DNA of 39,157 bases from Lachnospiraceae bacterium (GTDB lineage Bacteria; Bacillota; Clostridia; Lachnospirales; Lachnospiraceae): assembly GCA_021200345.1 (NCBI GenBank), contig JAJQGR010000100.1:1-39157 (forward strand). The letters are read 5' to 3'. Made by a program: the position numbers and the translations under genes. Positions 31,104-39,157 of the stretch are shown here, one piece after another. Every line of letters begins with the position of its first letter. The first letter of the stretch is position 1. The notes below the pieces were generated by a model that saw nothing but the letters and a program-made list of their open reading frames with translations, ran no database searches and had not been told where the DNA came from.

Positions 31104-32152
31104 TGAAAAAGAATTTACTGGCCGTTATGGCCGCGGTGGGAATGTCCGCGCTTTTACTTTCGGGCTGCGGCAACAGCAGCAAGGCGACCCTGAAGGTCTA
31201 TAACGCGGGAGAGTATATGGACACCAGTCTGCTGTCAAAATTTGAAAAGGAATTTGACTGCAATCTGGTCTATGAGACCTTTGACTCCAACGAGTCCATG
31301 TACACGAAGATTTTAAGCGGCGAATCATACGATGTGCTGATTCCTTCCGACTATATGATTGAGAGGCTGATCAAGGAGGATTACCTGCAGAAAATTGACT
31401 GGGACAAAATTCCCAACAGCGGGAATCTCAATCAGGATGTGATGGGGCAGGAATTTGATCCGGACAATGAGTACAGCGTTCCTTATTTCTACGGAACAGT
31501 GGGAATATTGTATGATACCACGGTAGTGGATGAGGAGGATCTGGAAGAGGGCTGGGAGCTTCTGCGCAATACAAAGTACGCCGGCGACATCTATATGTAT
31601 GATTCCGAGAGGGATTCCTTTATGATCGCCCTGAAAGCCCTGGGTTATTCCATGAATACGGACAATACGGACGAAATTGACGCAGCCTACCAGTGGCTCA
31701 TTGAGCAGAGAGATCTGATGGATCCTATTTATGCCGGCGATGACGTGATCGACAATATGGTGTCCGGCAACAAATCCATCGCCATTGTCTATTCCGGAGA
31801 CGCGGCTTATATTATGTCTGAAAATGAGGATCTGGGCTTTTATCAGCCCAAAGAGGGCACCAACCAGTGGTTTGACTGCATGGTCATTATGAAGGATTCT
31901 GAACAGACAGATCTGGCCCACGAATTTATCAATTTCATGCTGGATGTGGATAACGCCACCGCCAACACCGCGGAGGTGGGCTATACCTCGCCTGTGACGG
32001 AGGCCTATGAGACCATGCTTAAGGAGGATTACGCGGGAATTTCTTCCTATTCCCCTGATATGACCAATCCGCTGGACGAATGCTTCCGCTACCAGACCAG
32101 CGAGATCAAACAGTATTTCGCGGATCTGTGGACCAAGGTGAAGGCTTATTAA
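31100..32152 (+). CDS. potD: Spermidine/putrescine-binding lipoprotein
   Basis: The extracellular binding protein of the polyamine transporter, 350 residues, anchored by a lipid on C23 (lipobox LLSGC). The PotD fold is recognisable from KVYNAGEYMDTSLLSKFEKE at the N-terminus, through PYFYGTVGILYD and the C-terminal MLDVDNATANTAEVGYTSP. The ATGATG start gives either 31100 or 31103, with GAGGAGGG upstream. It ends the operon; no strong terminator is seen before the tRNA promoter. Confidence 0.95.
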   Translation: MMKKNLLAVMAAVGMSALLLSGCGNSSKATLKVYNAGEYMDTSLLSKFEKEFDCNLVYETFDSNESMYTKILSGESYDVLIPSDYMIERLIKEDYLQKIDWDKIPNSGNLNQDVMGQEFDPDNEYSVPYFYGTVGILYDTTVVDEEDLEEGWELLRNTKYAGDIYMYDSERDSFMIALKALGYSMNTDNTDEIDAAYQWLIEQRDLMDPIYAGDDVIDNMVSGNKSIAIVYSGDAAYIMSENEDLGFYQPKEGTNQWFDCMVIMKDSEQTDLAHEFINFMLDVDNATANTAEVGYTSPVTEAYETMLKEDYAGISSYSPDMTNPLDECFRYQTSEIKQYFADLWTKVKAY

Positions 32153-32190
32153 GCCCAAAATGAAAAATTGAAAAAAATGAAAAAAGGTAC

Positions 32191-32219
32191 TTGACGAAAG
32201 ACCAGGTTTCTGTTATAGT
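32191..32219 (+). promoter_or_regulatory. Promoter of tRNA-Leu
   Basis: TTGACG (32191-32196) and TATAGT (32214-32219), spaced 17 bases, with the tRNA starting 12 bases after the -10. A 9-bp inverted repeat, AAAAGGTAC (32182-32190) and GTACCTTTT (32218-32226), brackets the promoter. Confidence 0.8.
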
Positions 32220-32230
32220 ACCTTTTGTTC

Positions 32231-32314
32231 GCGGAAGTGGCGGAATTGGCAGACGCGCACGGTTCAGGTCCGTGTGGAGGTTACTCCTTGAGGGTTCAAG
32301 TCCCTTCTTCCGCA
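32231..32314 (+). tRNA. tRNA-Leu, anticodon CAG
   Basis: The acceptor stem GCGGAAG (32231-32237) pairs with CTTCCGC before the discriminator A. The anticodon stem CACGG/CCGTG holds loop TTCAGGT with anticodon CAG at 32265-32267, reading the leucine codon CUG. A long variable arm (GGAGGTTACTCC), typical of leucine tRNAs, and the T-loop TTCAAGT are present. The length is 84 bases. The CCA end is not encoded (TAG follows). Confidence 0.95.
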
Positions 32315-32323
32315 TAGCAGATG

Positions 32324-32363
32324 AAAAGCTCAGAATTCTCAGAGAAGAGTTCCGGGCTTTTTT
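32324..32363 (+). terminator. Terminator after tRNA-Leu
   Basis: AAAAGCTC (32324-32331) pairs with GGGCTTTT (from 32354, one G-U pair), and T-rich sequence follows to 32363. The loop is long but partly self-complementary. Confidence 0.65.
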
Positions 32364-32481
32364 GCTGTCTAAAATAAAAGTTTCACATAGCACTTTAGCA
32401 CTTTACCACAATAAAATATTGGCAATATTCGGCAATTTTAACAAATTGTGAATAAAATGTTGCCAAAACTTAAACTTTGGG

Positions 32482-32510
32482 TTGACAACAAAGAGGCAAA
32501 AATCTATAAT
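32482..32510 (+). promoter_or_regulatory. Full-consensus promoter of the oligopeptide transporter operon
   Basis: TTGACA (32482-32487), exactly 17 bases, TATAAT (32505-32510). Both boxes match the sigma-A consensus perfectly, predicting high expression of the binding lipoprotein. Upstream A/T-rich sequence holds the direct repeat AGCACTTT twice (about 32390-32402) and TTGGCAA/TTGCCAA arms. Confidence 0.93.
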
Positions 32511-32547
32511 ACTGTGGTGTAAATCTAAAGAGAGGAGTGTTCTTTTT

Positions 32548-34746
32548 ATGAAAAAGAGAATCTTAAGCTTGCTTTTGGCTTCTCTGATGGTAGTAAGCCT
32601 TGCGGCCTGCGGCAGCAGCTCCAGCACCACGAGCAGCAGCACTGAGACCACCACTGAGACAACCGAAGAGACAAGCACCGATGACACCGCTTCAGATGAA
32701 ACTGAGCTGGTGGAGACACTTGCATCCATCGTTGCTGATATGGATTACTATGCGTCCAGCGAGTATGTATATGATCTTGTACTGGGCGAGTTCTATGAAG
32801 TATATACAGCGGCGAAGGAGAATGCGACAACTGTATCTGAGAGATATGCTCTGATGGCGGTTGCCGAGGCAAAGCTGCTGGAGAGCGGCGTAATGCTTCC
32901 CCTGTATTCTTCAGGCGGCAACTACGCGATTTCCAGACTGGTCACTCATACTTCCCCGTATGCTAATGCCGGCAATGACGCTGACAGATACTACAGCATG
33001 CTTGTCACAGAGGATTTCCTCAAGACAGAGGATGTGACCTACTTAAGAGACCTGTGGAATGAGTTAAGAGGCACCGGCACCTACAAGGAGGAGGCCGAGG
33101 CTTATCTGACCGAGCAGGGCTATGCCTTTAAGAATGAGCTGAATATTATCTACACCTCCGATCCTCAGACCTATGATGATCTGGCCAGCTCCAAGAGCGT
33201 GGACCATGAGGTGCTGGTGAATACTTATGACGGTCTGCTTGAGTATGACTGCGAGGGCGTTCAGCAGCCGGCTCTGGCTACCGGCTATGAAGTGTCTGAC
33301 GATGGCCTGACCTGGACCTTCTACATCCGTGAGGGTGTGAAGTGGGTTGACTCTCAGGGACGTGAGATTGCCGAGGTAGTGGCGGATGACTGGGTAGCCG
33401 GTCTGCAGCACTGCATCGATACTCAGTCCGGTCTGGGAGATCTGCTGGACGGCATCGTTGAGGGCGTCGGCGAGTATATCAGCGGCGAGATCACTGATTT
33501 CAGTCAGGTTGGCGTCGAGGCTGTTGACGATTATACTCTGGTATATCACCTGATTGAGCCCTGCACTTATTTCAATACCATGGTTGGTTATTCTCTGTTT
33601 GCCCCCCTGTGCAGAACCTATTATGAGTCCATGGGCGGCAAGTTCGGCGCCGAGTATGACGCTTCCGCTTCCGATTACCTTTACGGCAAGGATAAGGACA
33701 GCATCGTTTACTGCGGACCTTACATCATCACCAACGCTACCGCTACCACCACCATCATCTTCACCAAGAATGAGTCCTACTGGAATATTGACAATGTGAC
33801 TATGGACACCATTACCTGGAGATATGATGACGGTTCCGACGCTTCCAAGACCTACACGGATACCCTGAACGGGGACAACGACAGCGTAACCCTGAACGCT
33901 TCCAGACTGGAGCTGGCCAAGGCGGACGGAATTTATGACACCTACGCATACATTTCCAGCACCACCACCACCTCCTACATGGCGTTCTACAATGTAAACA
34001 GACAGGTTTATGCCAACACCAACGACGGCACTCTGGAATCCCCCAACAGCGAGGAGGAGAGAGCAAGAACCTATGAGGCCATGGCTCTGCAGAGCTTCCG
34101 TCTGGCACTGAGCTATGCCACCGACAGAGGCGCTTACTTCGCACAGACCAAGGGCGAGGATCTGAAGTATGCTTCTATCAGAAATACCTATACTCCCGGT
34201 GACTTCGTGTTCCTGGAGGAGGATGTGACCATTGACATCAGCGGCACTGCCACCACTTTCCCGGCCGGCACCTACTACGGCGAGATCGTTCAGGCTCAGC
34301 TGGATGCTGACGGCTCTGACATCGTAGCCTGGGACGGCACCAGTTCTGACCTGTTTGACGGCTGGTACAATCCGGACGCGGCTGTAGAGCAGCTGGAGAT
34401 CGCCATCGAAGAGCTGGCGGCCATGGGCATTGTTGTAGACGAGGACAATCCGATTTATATTGATTATCCGTACTACAGCGGTTCCGAGACCTACTCCAAC
34501 AGAGCGGAGGCCTATAAGCAGTCCATCGAGAATACGCTGGGCGGCAAGGTGATTGTCAATAAGATCGAGGCCACTGTTGACCAGTGGTACTATGCCGGCT
34601 ACTATACCGAGAGCGGCGCAGAGTCCAACTATGAGATGTATGACCTGAGCGGCTGGGGCCCGGACTATGTGGATCCGTCCACCTATCTGGACACCATGCT
34701 TCCGGACGGCAGCGGTTATATGACCAAGAGCCTGGGATTATGGTAA
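32548..34746 (+). CDS. Oligopeptide-binding lipoprotein, AmiA-like, apparently circularly permuted
   Basis: The substrate-binding protein of a peptide ABC transporter, 732 residues, with lipobox LAAC (C21) and a Ser/Thr-rich linker (22-48). Residues about 50-190 resemble the C-terminal end of AmiA/OppA proteins: a helix like YEVYTAAKENA, then ERYALMAVAEAKLLESG (98-114), LPLYSSGGNYAISRLV, and a charged tail. At N196 the usual N-terminal start of the mature protein begins (NELNIIYTSDPQTYDDLASS), followed by the standard core. The protein stops 30 residues after GWGPDY/DPSTYLD (W703), where family members continue for roughly 130-150 residues. Thus the terminal block has moved to the front. ATG 32548 follows GAGGAG. 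The function should be preserved if the fold closes normally. Confidence 0.9.
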   Translation: MKKRILSLLLASLMVVSLAACGSSSSTTSSSTETTTETTEETSTDDTASDETELVETLASIVADMDYYASSEYVYDLVLGEFYEVYTAAKENATTVSERYALMAVAEAKLLESGVMLPLYSSGGNYAISRLVTHTSPYANAGNDADRYYSMLVTEDFLKTEDVTYLRDLWNELRGTGTYKEEAEAYLTEQGYAFKNELNIIYTSDPQTYDDLASSKSVDHEVLVNTYDGLLEYDCEGVQQPALATGYEVSDDGLTWTFYIREGVKWVDSQGREIAEVVADDWVAGLQHCIDTQSGLGDLLDGIVEGVGEYISGEITDFSQVGVEAVDDYTLVYHLIEPCTYFNTMVGYSLFAPLCRTYYESMGGKFGAEYDASASDYLYGKDKDSIVYCGPYIITNATATTTIIFTKNESYWNIDNVTMDTITWRYDDGSDASKTYTDTLNGDNDSVTLNASRLELAKADGIYDTYAYISSTTTTSYMAFYNVNRQVYANTNDGTLESPNSEEERARTYEAMALQSFRLALSYATDRGAYFAQTKGEDLKYASIRNTYTPGDFVFLEEDVTIDISGTATTFPAGTYYGEIVQAQLDADGSDIVAWDGTSSDLFDGWYNPDAAVEQLEIAIEELAAMGIVVDEDNPIYIDYPYYSGSETYSNRAEAYKQSIENTLGGKVIVNKIEATVDQWYYAGYYTESGAESNYEMYDLSGWGPDYVDPSTYLDTMLPDGSGYMTKSLGLW

Positions 34747-34782
34747 AGCGTAATCACACGATAATTTGATATTAAAATGCTG

Positions 34783-34811
34783 CAAGAGAGTGGCGAACAG
34801 CTGCTCTCTTG
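34783..34811 (+). terminator. Hairpin between binding protein and permease genes
   Basis: CAAGAGAG (34783-34790) and CTCTCTTG (34804-34811) form a perfect 8-bp stem, 13-base loop, followed by TATTATTAA. Partial termination or RNA stabilisation here would give more binding protein than permease. Confidence 0.55.
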
Positions 34812-34833
34812 TATTATTAAGCGAGAGAAAACT

Positions 34834-36405
34834 ATGGCAAAATATTTGACAAAGCGAATTTTATACAGCATTTTCTGTGTCATTGCGGTGGTGGCCATTG
34901 TAATGATCATGATTTATTCCCTGCTGGACCGCAACAAGGTCTTCGCTAATGATTCTCAGTATTCCAAGCTGTCCAATAATCAGCGTACCATCTATTGCTA
35001 TCAGCAGTGGGAGTCATACGGCTATTTGGACTATGTACCTTATACGGACTGGCTCAACGCCATGGCGGCCGCCGGTGAGATTGATGAGGAGACCCGTTCC
35101 GCGGCGGCTTCCATCGGAAGAACAGCGGAGAATGATTCCGAGACCGTGGCGGCATATGTGGCGGAGTTTACGGAATACTATGAGTCCCAGGGCTATACGG
35201 TTGTCAGGCTGGACGCGGTGGTAGCGGGCAAGAAGTTAGCCTCCGGCGGCTCCCAGACCCTGTTCGCCACCAAGGACATTCCCCTGGCGTCCCGGATTCT
35301 CAGTTACTTTACGGGACTGTTTGAGTTTGACAATATCCATAAGGTGACGGATGATGTGGGAGAGAGAGGGCTTACCTTTACTCTTTACGATCCTGTTTAC
35401 GGCGGGGAAAAGTTTTCTCCCGCGATTATCGGAAACGGGACCAATCACAAATATCTGCTGTATTTTGATAATGTGTTCCCCTATATCCATCAGAATTTCA
35501 TGAACCTCAATCTGGGAATTTCCTATTCGGTCAACAGCGGCATTGATGTGTGGCAGACCATGACCCAGAAGCAGGGCTCTTTTGCCATGCGGACGGTGAT
35601 TTATGAGACCGGACTGACAGAGTCCAGCGCGGATAATCTGCACACGGCCACCTATGTCTCCAATTCCCGCACGGCCACGGTGGTAAATGAGGCCCGCTAC
35701 GTGGACAATTATACCAATGTTTCCACATACAGCGCGGGATTATCCAAAGTGGGATACTCTTTCTGTATCGGAATTGTGGCCACCATCCTGGCCTATGTTC
35801 TGGGCCTGCCGCTGGGTGTACTGATGGCAAGATATAAGGACGGGCTGTTGGATAAGATTGGTACCGTATACATCATCTTTATCATTGCGGTGCCGTCTCT
35901 GGCGTATATTTTCCTGTTTAAGGCCATCGGCGGTTCTGTGTTCCACCTGCCTACCACCTTTAATATGGAGAGCACCAGCAAGCTGTATTACGTCCTGCCG
36001 ATTATCTCTCTGGCGTTACCCTCTGTGGGCAGTCTGATGAAGTGGATGCGCCGGTATATGATCGACCAGATGAACGCGGATTATGTCAAGTTTGCCCGTT
36101 CCGGCGGTTTAAGTGAGACTGAGATTTTCAGCAAGCATATTATGAAGAACGCTGCCATCCCCATTATACATGGTATTCCGGGAAGTGTGCTGGGAGCGCT
36201 GACAGGCGCCATCATCACAGAGCGAGTGTATGTGGTTCCCGGTGCCGGCAACCTGCTCACCACGGCAATCAACGCTTACGACAATGGCGTGATCGTTGGC
36301 GTGACTCTGTTTTACGCCGTGCTGACAGTGACCTCTATCATTCTGGGCGATCTGCTGATGTCCATGGTTGACCCCAGAATTTCATTTACGACGAAAGCCA
36401 GGTAG
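34834..36405 (+). CDS. Oligopeptide ABC transporter permease, AmiC/OppB type with large ectodomain
   Basis: A permease of 523 residues, far longer than OppB (about 310). One membrane span at 8-30 is followed by about 270 extracellular residues, then five spans from about 306. Within the ectodomain HKYLLYFDNVFPYIHQNFMNL is very like the matching part of streptococcal AmiC (about 500 residues), so the insert is an Ami-type feature. The EAA loop is at about 417-440 (YVKFARSGGLSETEIFSKHI). I choose ATG 34834; only a weak GAGAG site precedes it, fitting lower expression than the binding protein. Confidence 0.93.
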   Translation: MAKYLTKRILYSIFCVIAVVAIVMIMIYSLLDRNKVFANDSQYSKLSNNQRTIYCYQQWESYGYLDYVPYTDWLNAMAAAGEIDEETRSAAASIGRTAENDSETVAAYVAEFTEYYESQGYTVVRLDAVVAGKKLASGGSQTLFATKDIPLASRILSYFTGLFEFDNIHKVTDDVGERGLTFTLYDPVYGGEKFSPAIIGNGTNHKYLLYFDNVFPYIHQNFMNLNLGISYSVNSGIDVWQTMTQKQGSFAMRTVIYETGLTESSADNLHTATYVSNSRTATVVNEARYVDNYTNVSTYSAGLSKVGYSFCIGIVATILAYVLGLPLGVLMARYKDGLLDKIGTVYIIFIIAVPSLAYIFLFKAIGGSVFHLPTTFNMESTSKLYYVLPIISLALPSVGSLMKWMRRYMIDQMNADYVKFARSGGLSETEIFSKHIMKNAAIPIIHGIPGSVLGALTGAIITERVYVVPGAGNLLTTAINAYDNGVIVGVTLFYAVLTVTSIILGDLLMSMVDPRISFTTKAR

Positions 36406-36411
36406 AAGCGG

Positions 36412-37386
36412 ATGAATAACAATGAATTGTCTGAAAAATATGATATGCCCATGGAAGAGCTGTTTTCCAGGGTAGACCATAATGAACTGGAATCTGAGAA
36501 GATCACAGCGCCCAGATATTCCTACTGGCGCTCTGTGTTCCGTGTATTCTTTAAGAAAAAAGTAAACATTTTCGCTCTTTGCTGTCTGGGCGTTATCATC
36601 CTGATGACTTATCTGTATCCGGTATTTTTTGAGTATGATAAGTACGGGAACGTGCTGGACGCGGCAACGAAGCATTTAAGACCTATGGCGGCCATGAAGC
36701 TTCTGGGCTACAATATTCACTGGATTTTGGGAACCGGTGCCTCCGGCAACTCCACATTTGACGCGATCTGGTACGGCGCAAAGATTTCCGTTTCTCTCGC
36801 TTTTGTCTGCGCGCTGATCAACCTGACCATTGGTGTGATAGTGGGAGCCGTCTGGGGCTTTTCCAAAAAAGTGGATGCGGTCATGATGAATGTGTACAAC
36901 ATCATCGCCAACATTCCCTATGTGCTGTTGATTTCCGTGCTGGTAATGCTGTTTACCGCCAGCTTCTGGACCATGGTATTTGCCCTGACGGTGACAGGCT
37001 GGATCAGTATCGCTTACTTTATCCGAACCCAGGTGATTATCATCAGGGACAGGGAGTATAATCTGGCCAGCAGATGTCTTGGTACCTCTACGCCAAAGAT
37101 TGCTATGAAGAACATCCTGCCCTTTATGACCTCCGTGATCGTGACTCTGGCTGCTACGGAGATTCCGTCTTATATTTCCTATGAAGTGTTCCTGGCCTAT
37201 ATCGGCATGGGACTGACGGATATGTCTCTTGGACGTCTGATTTATGAGGCTGAGAGCGCCATGGTTACTCCGGGCTGGGAGTTTGAATTCTGGAGCCCTG
37301 TGGCCGTATCTGCGATTATCTCCATCGTGCTCTATGTGGTGGGACAGAACCTGGGTGACGCGTCCGATCCCAGAACGCATATGTGA
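36412..37386 (+). CDS. Oligopeptide ABC transporter permease, AmiD/OppC type
   Basis: The second permease, 324 residues. A cytoplasmic N-terminal segment of about 50 residues precedes the first span (51-73); about five more spans follow. The EAA loop is YNLASRCLGTSTPKIAMKNILP. The C-terminus VGQNLGDASDPRTHM is typical for OppC (GD-LRD-LDPR end). ATG 36412 starts six bases after the upstream stop, with a weak site, which suggests translational coupling. Confidence 0.94.
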   Translation: MNNNELSEKYDMPMEELFSRVDHNELESEKITAPRYSYWRSVFRVFFKKKVNIFALCCLGVIILMTYLYPVFFEYDKYGNVLDAATKHLRPMAAMKLLGYNIHWILGTGASGNSTFDAIWYGAKISVSLAFVCALINLTIGVIVGAVWGFSKKVDAVMMNVYNIIANIPYVLLISVLVMLFTASFWTMVFALTVTGWISIAYFIRTQVIIIRDREYNLASRCLGTSTPKIAMKNILPFMTSVIVTLAATEIPSYISYEVFLAYIGMGLTDMSLGRLIYEAESAMVTPGWEFEFWSPVAVSAIISIVLYVVGQNLGDASDPRTHM

Positions 37387-37397
37387 GGGGGCATCCA

Positions 37398-39146
37398 ATG
37401 GAAGAGAAGAAAGTATTATTATCGGTAAAAGACCTGCATGTGAAGTTTCATGTGCGCGGCCGTATTCTGACGGCCATCCGCGGCATCTCTCTGGATATCT
37501 ATGAGGATGAGTCCATAGCCATCGTGGGAGAGTCCGGTTCCGGCAAATCCGTGTTCACCAAGACCTTTGCGGGTATGAACGACAGCAACGGTTTTATTGA
37601 CGAGGGACAGATTATATTCAGTGATCCTGAGCTGGCTGACACGAAAGTGGCGCTGGATGACAACGCGAAAAAAATGATTGCTTCCGCTCAGGAAAAGCTG
37701 AACGAGGCTTCCAGACTGGAGCTGGGCGCTGCCATCTACCAGGAAATCCTTGCCCTGGAGTCTGAGAAAAGACAGAGGAGCAGCTTAAGCGACGAGGAAC
37801 GTGCGAAGCTGGACAGCCGGATCAATGATATCACCTTTAAGAGGACCAATCTGTTCAATGAAAAGCAGACCTATGATCCTAAGAATGAAAAGGACAAAAT
37901 TAAGGCTGCAAAAGAGCGTCTGAAGGCTTACGATAACGAGATTAAGCAGCTGGAAAAGGAAAAGCAGGATAAGATCAGGGCGCACAAACAGGCGGTGAAA
38001 GCGGATACCGCTTACGCGGCGGAATATGACAAAAAGATGTCTGCTCTGAAAGCCAGATATGAGAAAGAAATCAAGGGCGCGATTTCTCAGGAGACGAAAG
38101 AGCGCAACGAGATTCTGGCCAAAGAAATGTATCTTTCTGTAGGGCGCTACGGTGCTGTACAGAGAAGCAAAATGATGAGAAAGCTGGGCGACGCCCTGAA
38201 GGACGCCATGAAGCTGGGCGTTGATTTAAACGACATGGATCAGCGCAATAAGGTGTTTTCCAATGTGAACTTCCGGGTGGCTTATCTGGATGAGACCGCC
38301 ACAGAGCTGCACGGTAACTGCATTCTGGATCTGGCGAAGGTCAAATATGCTCAGGACTGGGCAAAGGTCCGGGGCAGGAAAATCGCTACGGTATTCCAGG
38401 ATCCCATGACCAGCTTAAACCCGATTATTACCATAGGTAAGCAGATCACATCCATTATTATGAAGCATCAGGATGTGTCTGAGGCGGAAGCCAGGAAGAG
38501 AGCGCTGGAGCTGATGACCAAGGTGGGAATTCCCAATGCGGACGCCCGCTTCGACGATTATCCGTTCCAGTATTCCGGCGGTATGAGACAGCGTATTGTT
38601 ATCGCTATCGCCCTGTCCTGCCAGCCCAAGATTCTGATTTGTGACGAGCCTACCACGGCGCTGGATGTGACCATTCAGGCGCAGATCTTAAAGCTGATCA
38701 AGGATTTGCAGAAGGAGTTCCACTATACCATCGTGTTTATTACCCATGACCTGGGCGTGGTGGCCAACATCGCGGATCGCGTAGCTGTGCTGTACGCCGG
38801 GCAGATCGTGGAGCTGGGAACGGTGGAGGAAGTCTTCTATGATCCCCGTCATCCTTATACCTGGGCGCTTTTGTCCTCCCTGCCTCAGCTGGCGCAGCGC
38901 AACACGGAGCTTTACTCCATCACGGGTACGCCGCCGTCTCTGTACAATGCCATTCAGGGCGACGCCTTTGCACCGAGAAATCCGTACTGCCTGAAAATCG
39001 ACACCCTGGAGGAGCCTCCCATGTTTCAGGTGACAGATACCCATTATGCCAAGACCTGGCTGTTGGATGAGCATGCGCCAAAGATCGAGAAACCCGAGGG
39101 CATTCAGGATATTCACACGAAACTGATGAAAGCATTTAATATTTAG
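37398..39146 (+). CDS. Oligopeptide ABC transporter ATPase, AmiE/OppD type with long coiled-coil insert
   Basis: An ATP-binding protein of 582 residues, against about 330-360 for OppD/AmiE. ATG 37398 is supported by AGGGGG six bases upstream. Walker A GESGSGKS is at 44-51, but the Q-loop glutamine is Q334, so about 235 extra residues lie between them. The extra part (about 75-310) is rich in K, E, A, Q and D, with heptad-like stretches predicted to be coiled coil. The rest is normal: signature SGGMRQR (393-399), Walker B ILICDEP with D416 E417, switch His in ITHDLGVV, and a C-terminal OppD-like region with a lone cysteine (NPYCL) instead of the usual Fe-S motif. A partner ATPase gene (OppF/AmiF) is expected beyond the right edge. 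Confidence 0.92.
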   Translation: MEEKKVLLSVKDLHVKFHVRGRILTAIRGISLDIYEDESIAIVGESGSGKSVFTKTFAGMNDSNGFIDEGQIIFSDPELADTKVALDDNAKKMIASAQEKLNEASRLELGAAIYQEILALESEKRQRSSLSDEERAKLDSRINDITFKRTNLFNEKQTYDPKNEKDKIKAAKERLKAYDNEIKQLEKEKQDKIRAHKQAVKADTAYAAEYDKKMSALKARYEKEIKGAISQETKERNEILAKEMYLSVGRYGAVQRSKMMRKLGDALKDAMKLGVDLNDMDQRNKVFSNVNFRVAYLDETATELHGNCILDLAKVKYAQDWAKVRGRKIATVFQDPMTSLNPIITIGKQITSIIMKHQDVSEAEARKRALELMTKVGIPNADARFDDYPFQYSGGMRQRIVIAIALSCQPKILICDEPTTALDVTIQAQILKLIKDLQKEFHYTIVFITHDLGVVANIADRVAVLYAGQIVELGTVEEVFYDPRHPYTWALLSSLPQLAQRNTELYSITGTPPSLYNAIQGDAFAPRNPYCLKIDTLEEPPMFQVTDTHYAKTWLLDEHAPKIEKPEGIQDIHTKLMKAFNI

Positions 39147-39157
39147 GGGGATGCGGA

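Noticed and set aside
34600..34833. Binding-protein gene as a frameshifted or truncated pseudogene
   Set aside because: The missing terminal block is not found in any frame before the permease gene; instead it is recognisable at the N-terminus, and the promoter, lipobox and ribosome binding site are intact.
39151..39157. Start of the partner ATPase gene (OppF/AmiF)
   Set aside because: An ATG follows AGGGGG with no spacing, and only two codons remain in the window, so neither start nor identity can be supported.

Overview
The window looks like a chromosomal segment of a Lachnospiraceae-type member of class Clostridia. This rests on the block rpmE, DUF1385, prmC, prfA, on strong AGGAGG-type ribosome binding sites and TTGACA/TATAAT promoters, and on clostridial families: a Csp-type subtilase, EpsC-type serine acetyltransferase, the AhpF homolog partnered with AhpC, and DegV. 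The genus cannot be read from the sequence. Every gene is on the + strand. I see no insertion sequence, phage gene, CRISPR array or rRNA. No gene-free stretch exceeds 300 bases; the longest (about 230) holds a terminator, a promoter and an operator.

Layout. 1-6.5 kb holds housekeeping genes: the purA 3' end, a KdgF-like cupin, rho with a long disordered insert, rpmE, a DUF1385 membrane protein with an acidic repeat tail, prmC and prfA. 6.5-12.5 kb holds a GNAT, a cytoplasmic GH13 glucosidase, an M18 aminopeptidase, a Csp-like subtilase and DegV. 12.5-18.2 kb holds a cysE-type gene, an ahpC/AhpF-homolog peroxide-reduction pair, a TPR lipoprotein and a DUF2974 hydrolase. 18.2-21.7 kb is a four-gene operon for unsaturated uronate catabolism: KduI, a DhuD/KduD-type dehydrogenase, a DhuI-like RpiB/LacAB isomerase, and a KDPG aldolase fused to a glyoxalase-like domain. 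21.8-27.6 kb holds a secreted transglutaminase-like surface protein followed by tldD/tldE. 27.7-32.2 kb is an XRE-cupin regulator with a complete potABCD polyamine transporter. 32.2-39.1 kb holds tRNA-Leu(CAG) and an Ami-type oligopeptide ABC transporter operon that runs off the right edge.

Most notable: the oligopeptide-binding lipoprotein of the last operon appears to be circularly permuted. The block of about 140 residues that ends AmiA-family proteins sits at its N-terminus, between the lipobox linker and the usual N-terminal start, and the protein stops just after the WGPDY/DPSTYLD motif. Its permease partner carries a large AmiC-like ectodomain, and its ATPase has about 235 extra residues, largely charged and predicted coiled coil, between Walker A and the Q-loop. 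Second is the uronate operon, which carries two unrelated isomerase families assigned to the same step, plus an aldolase fusion, but no KDG kinase. A KdgF-like cupin that could feed it lies about 17 kb upstream.
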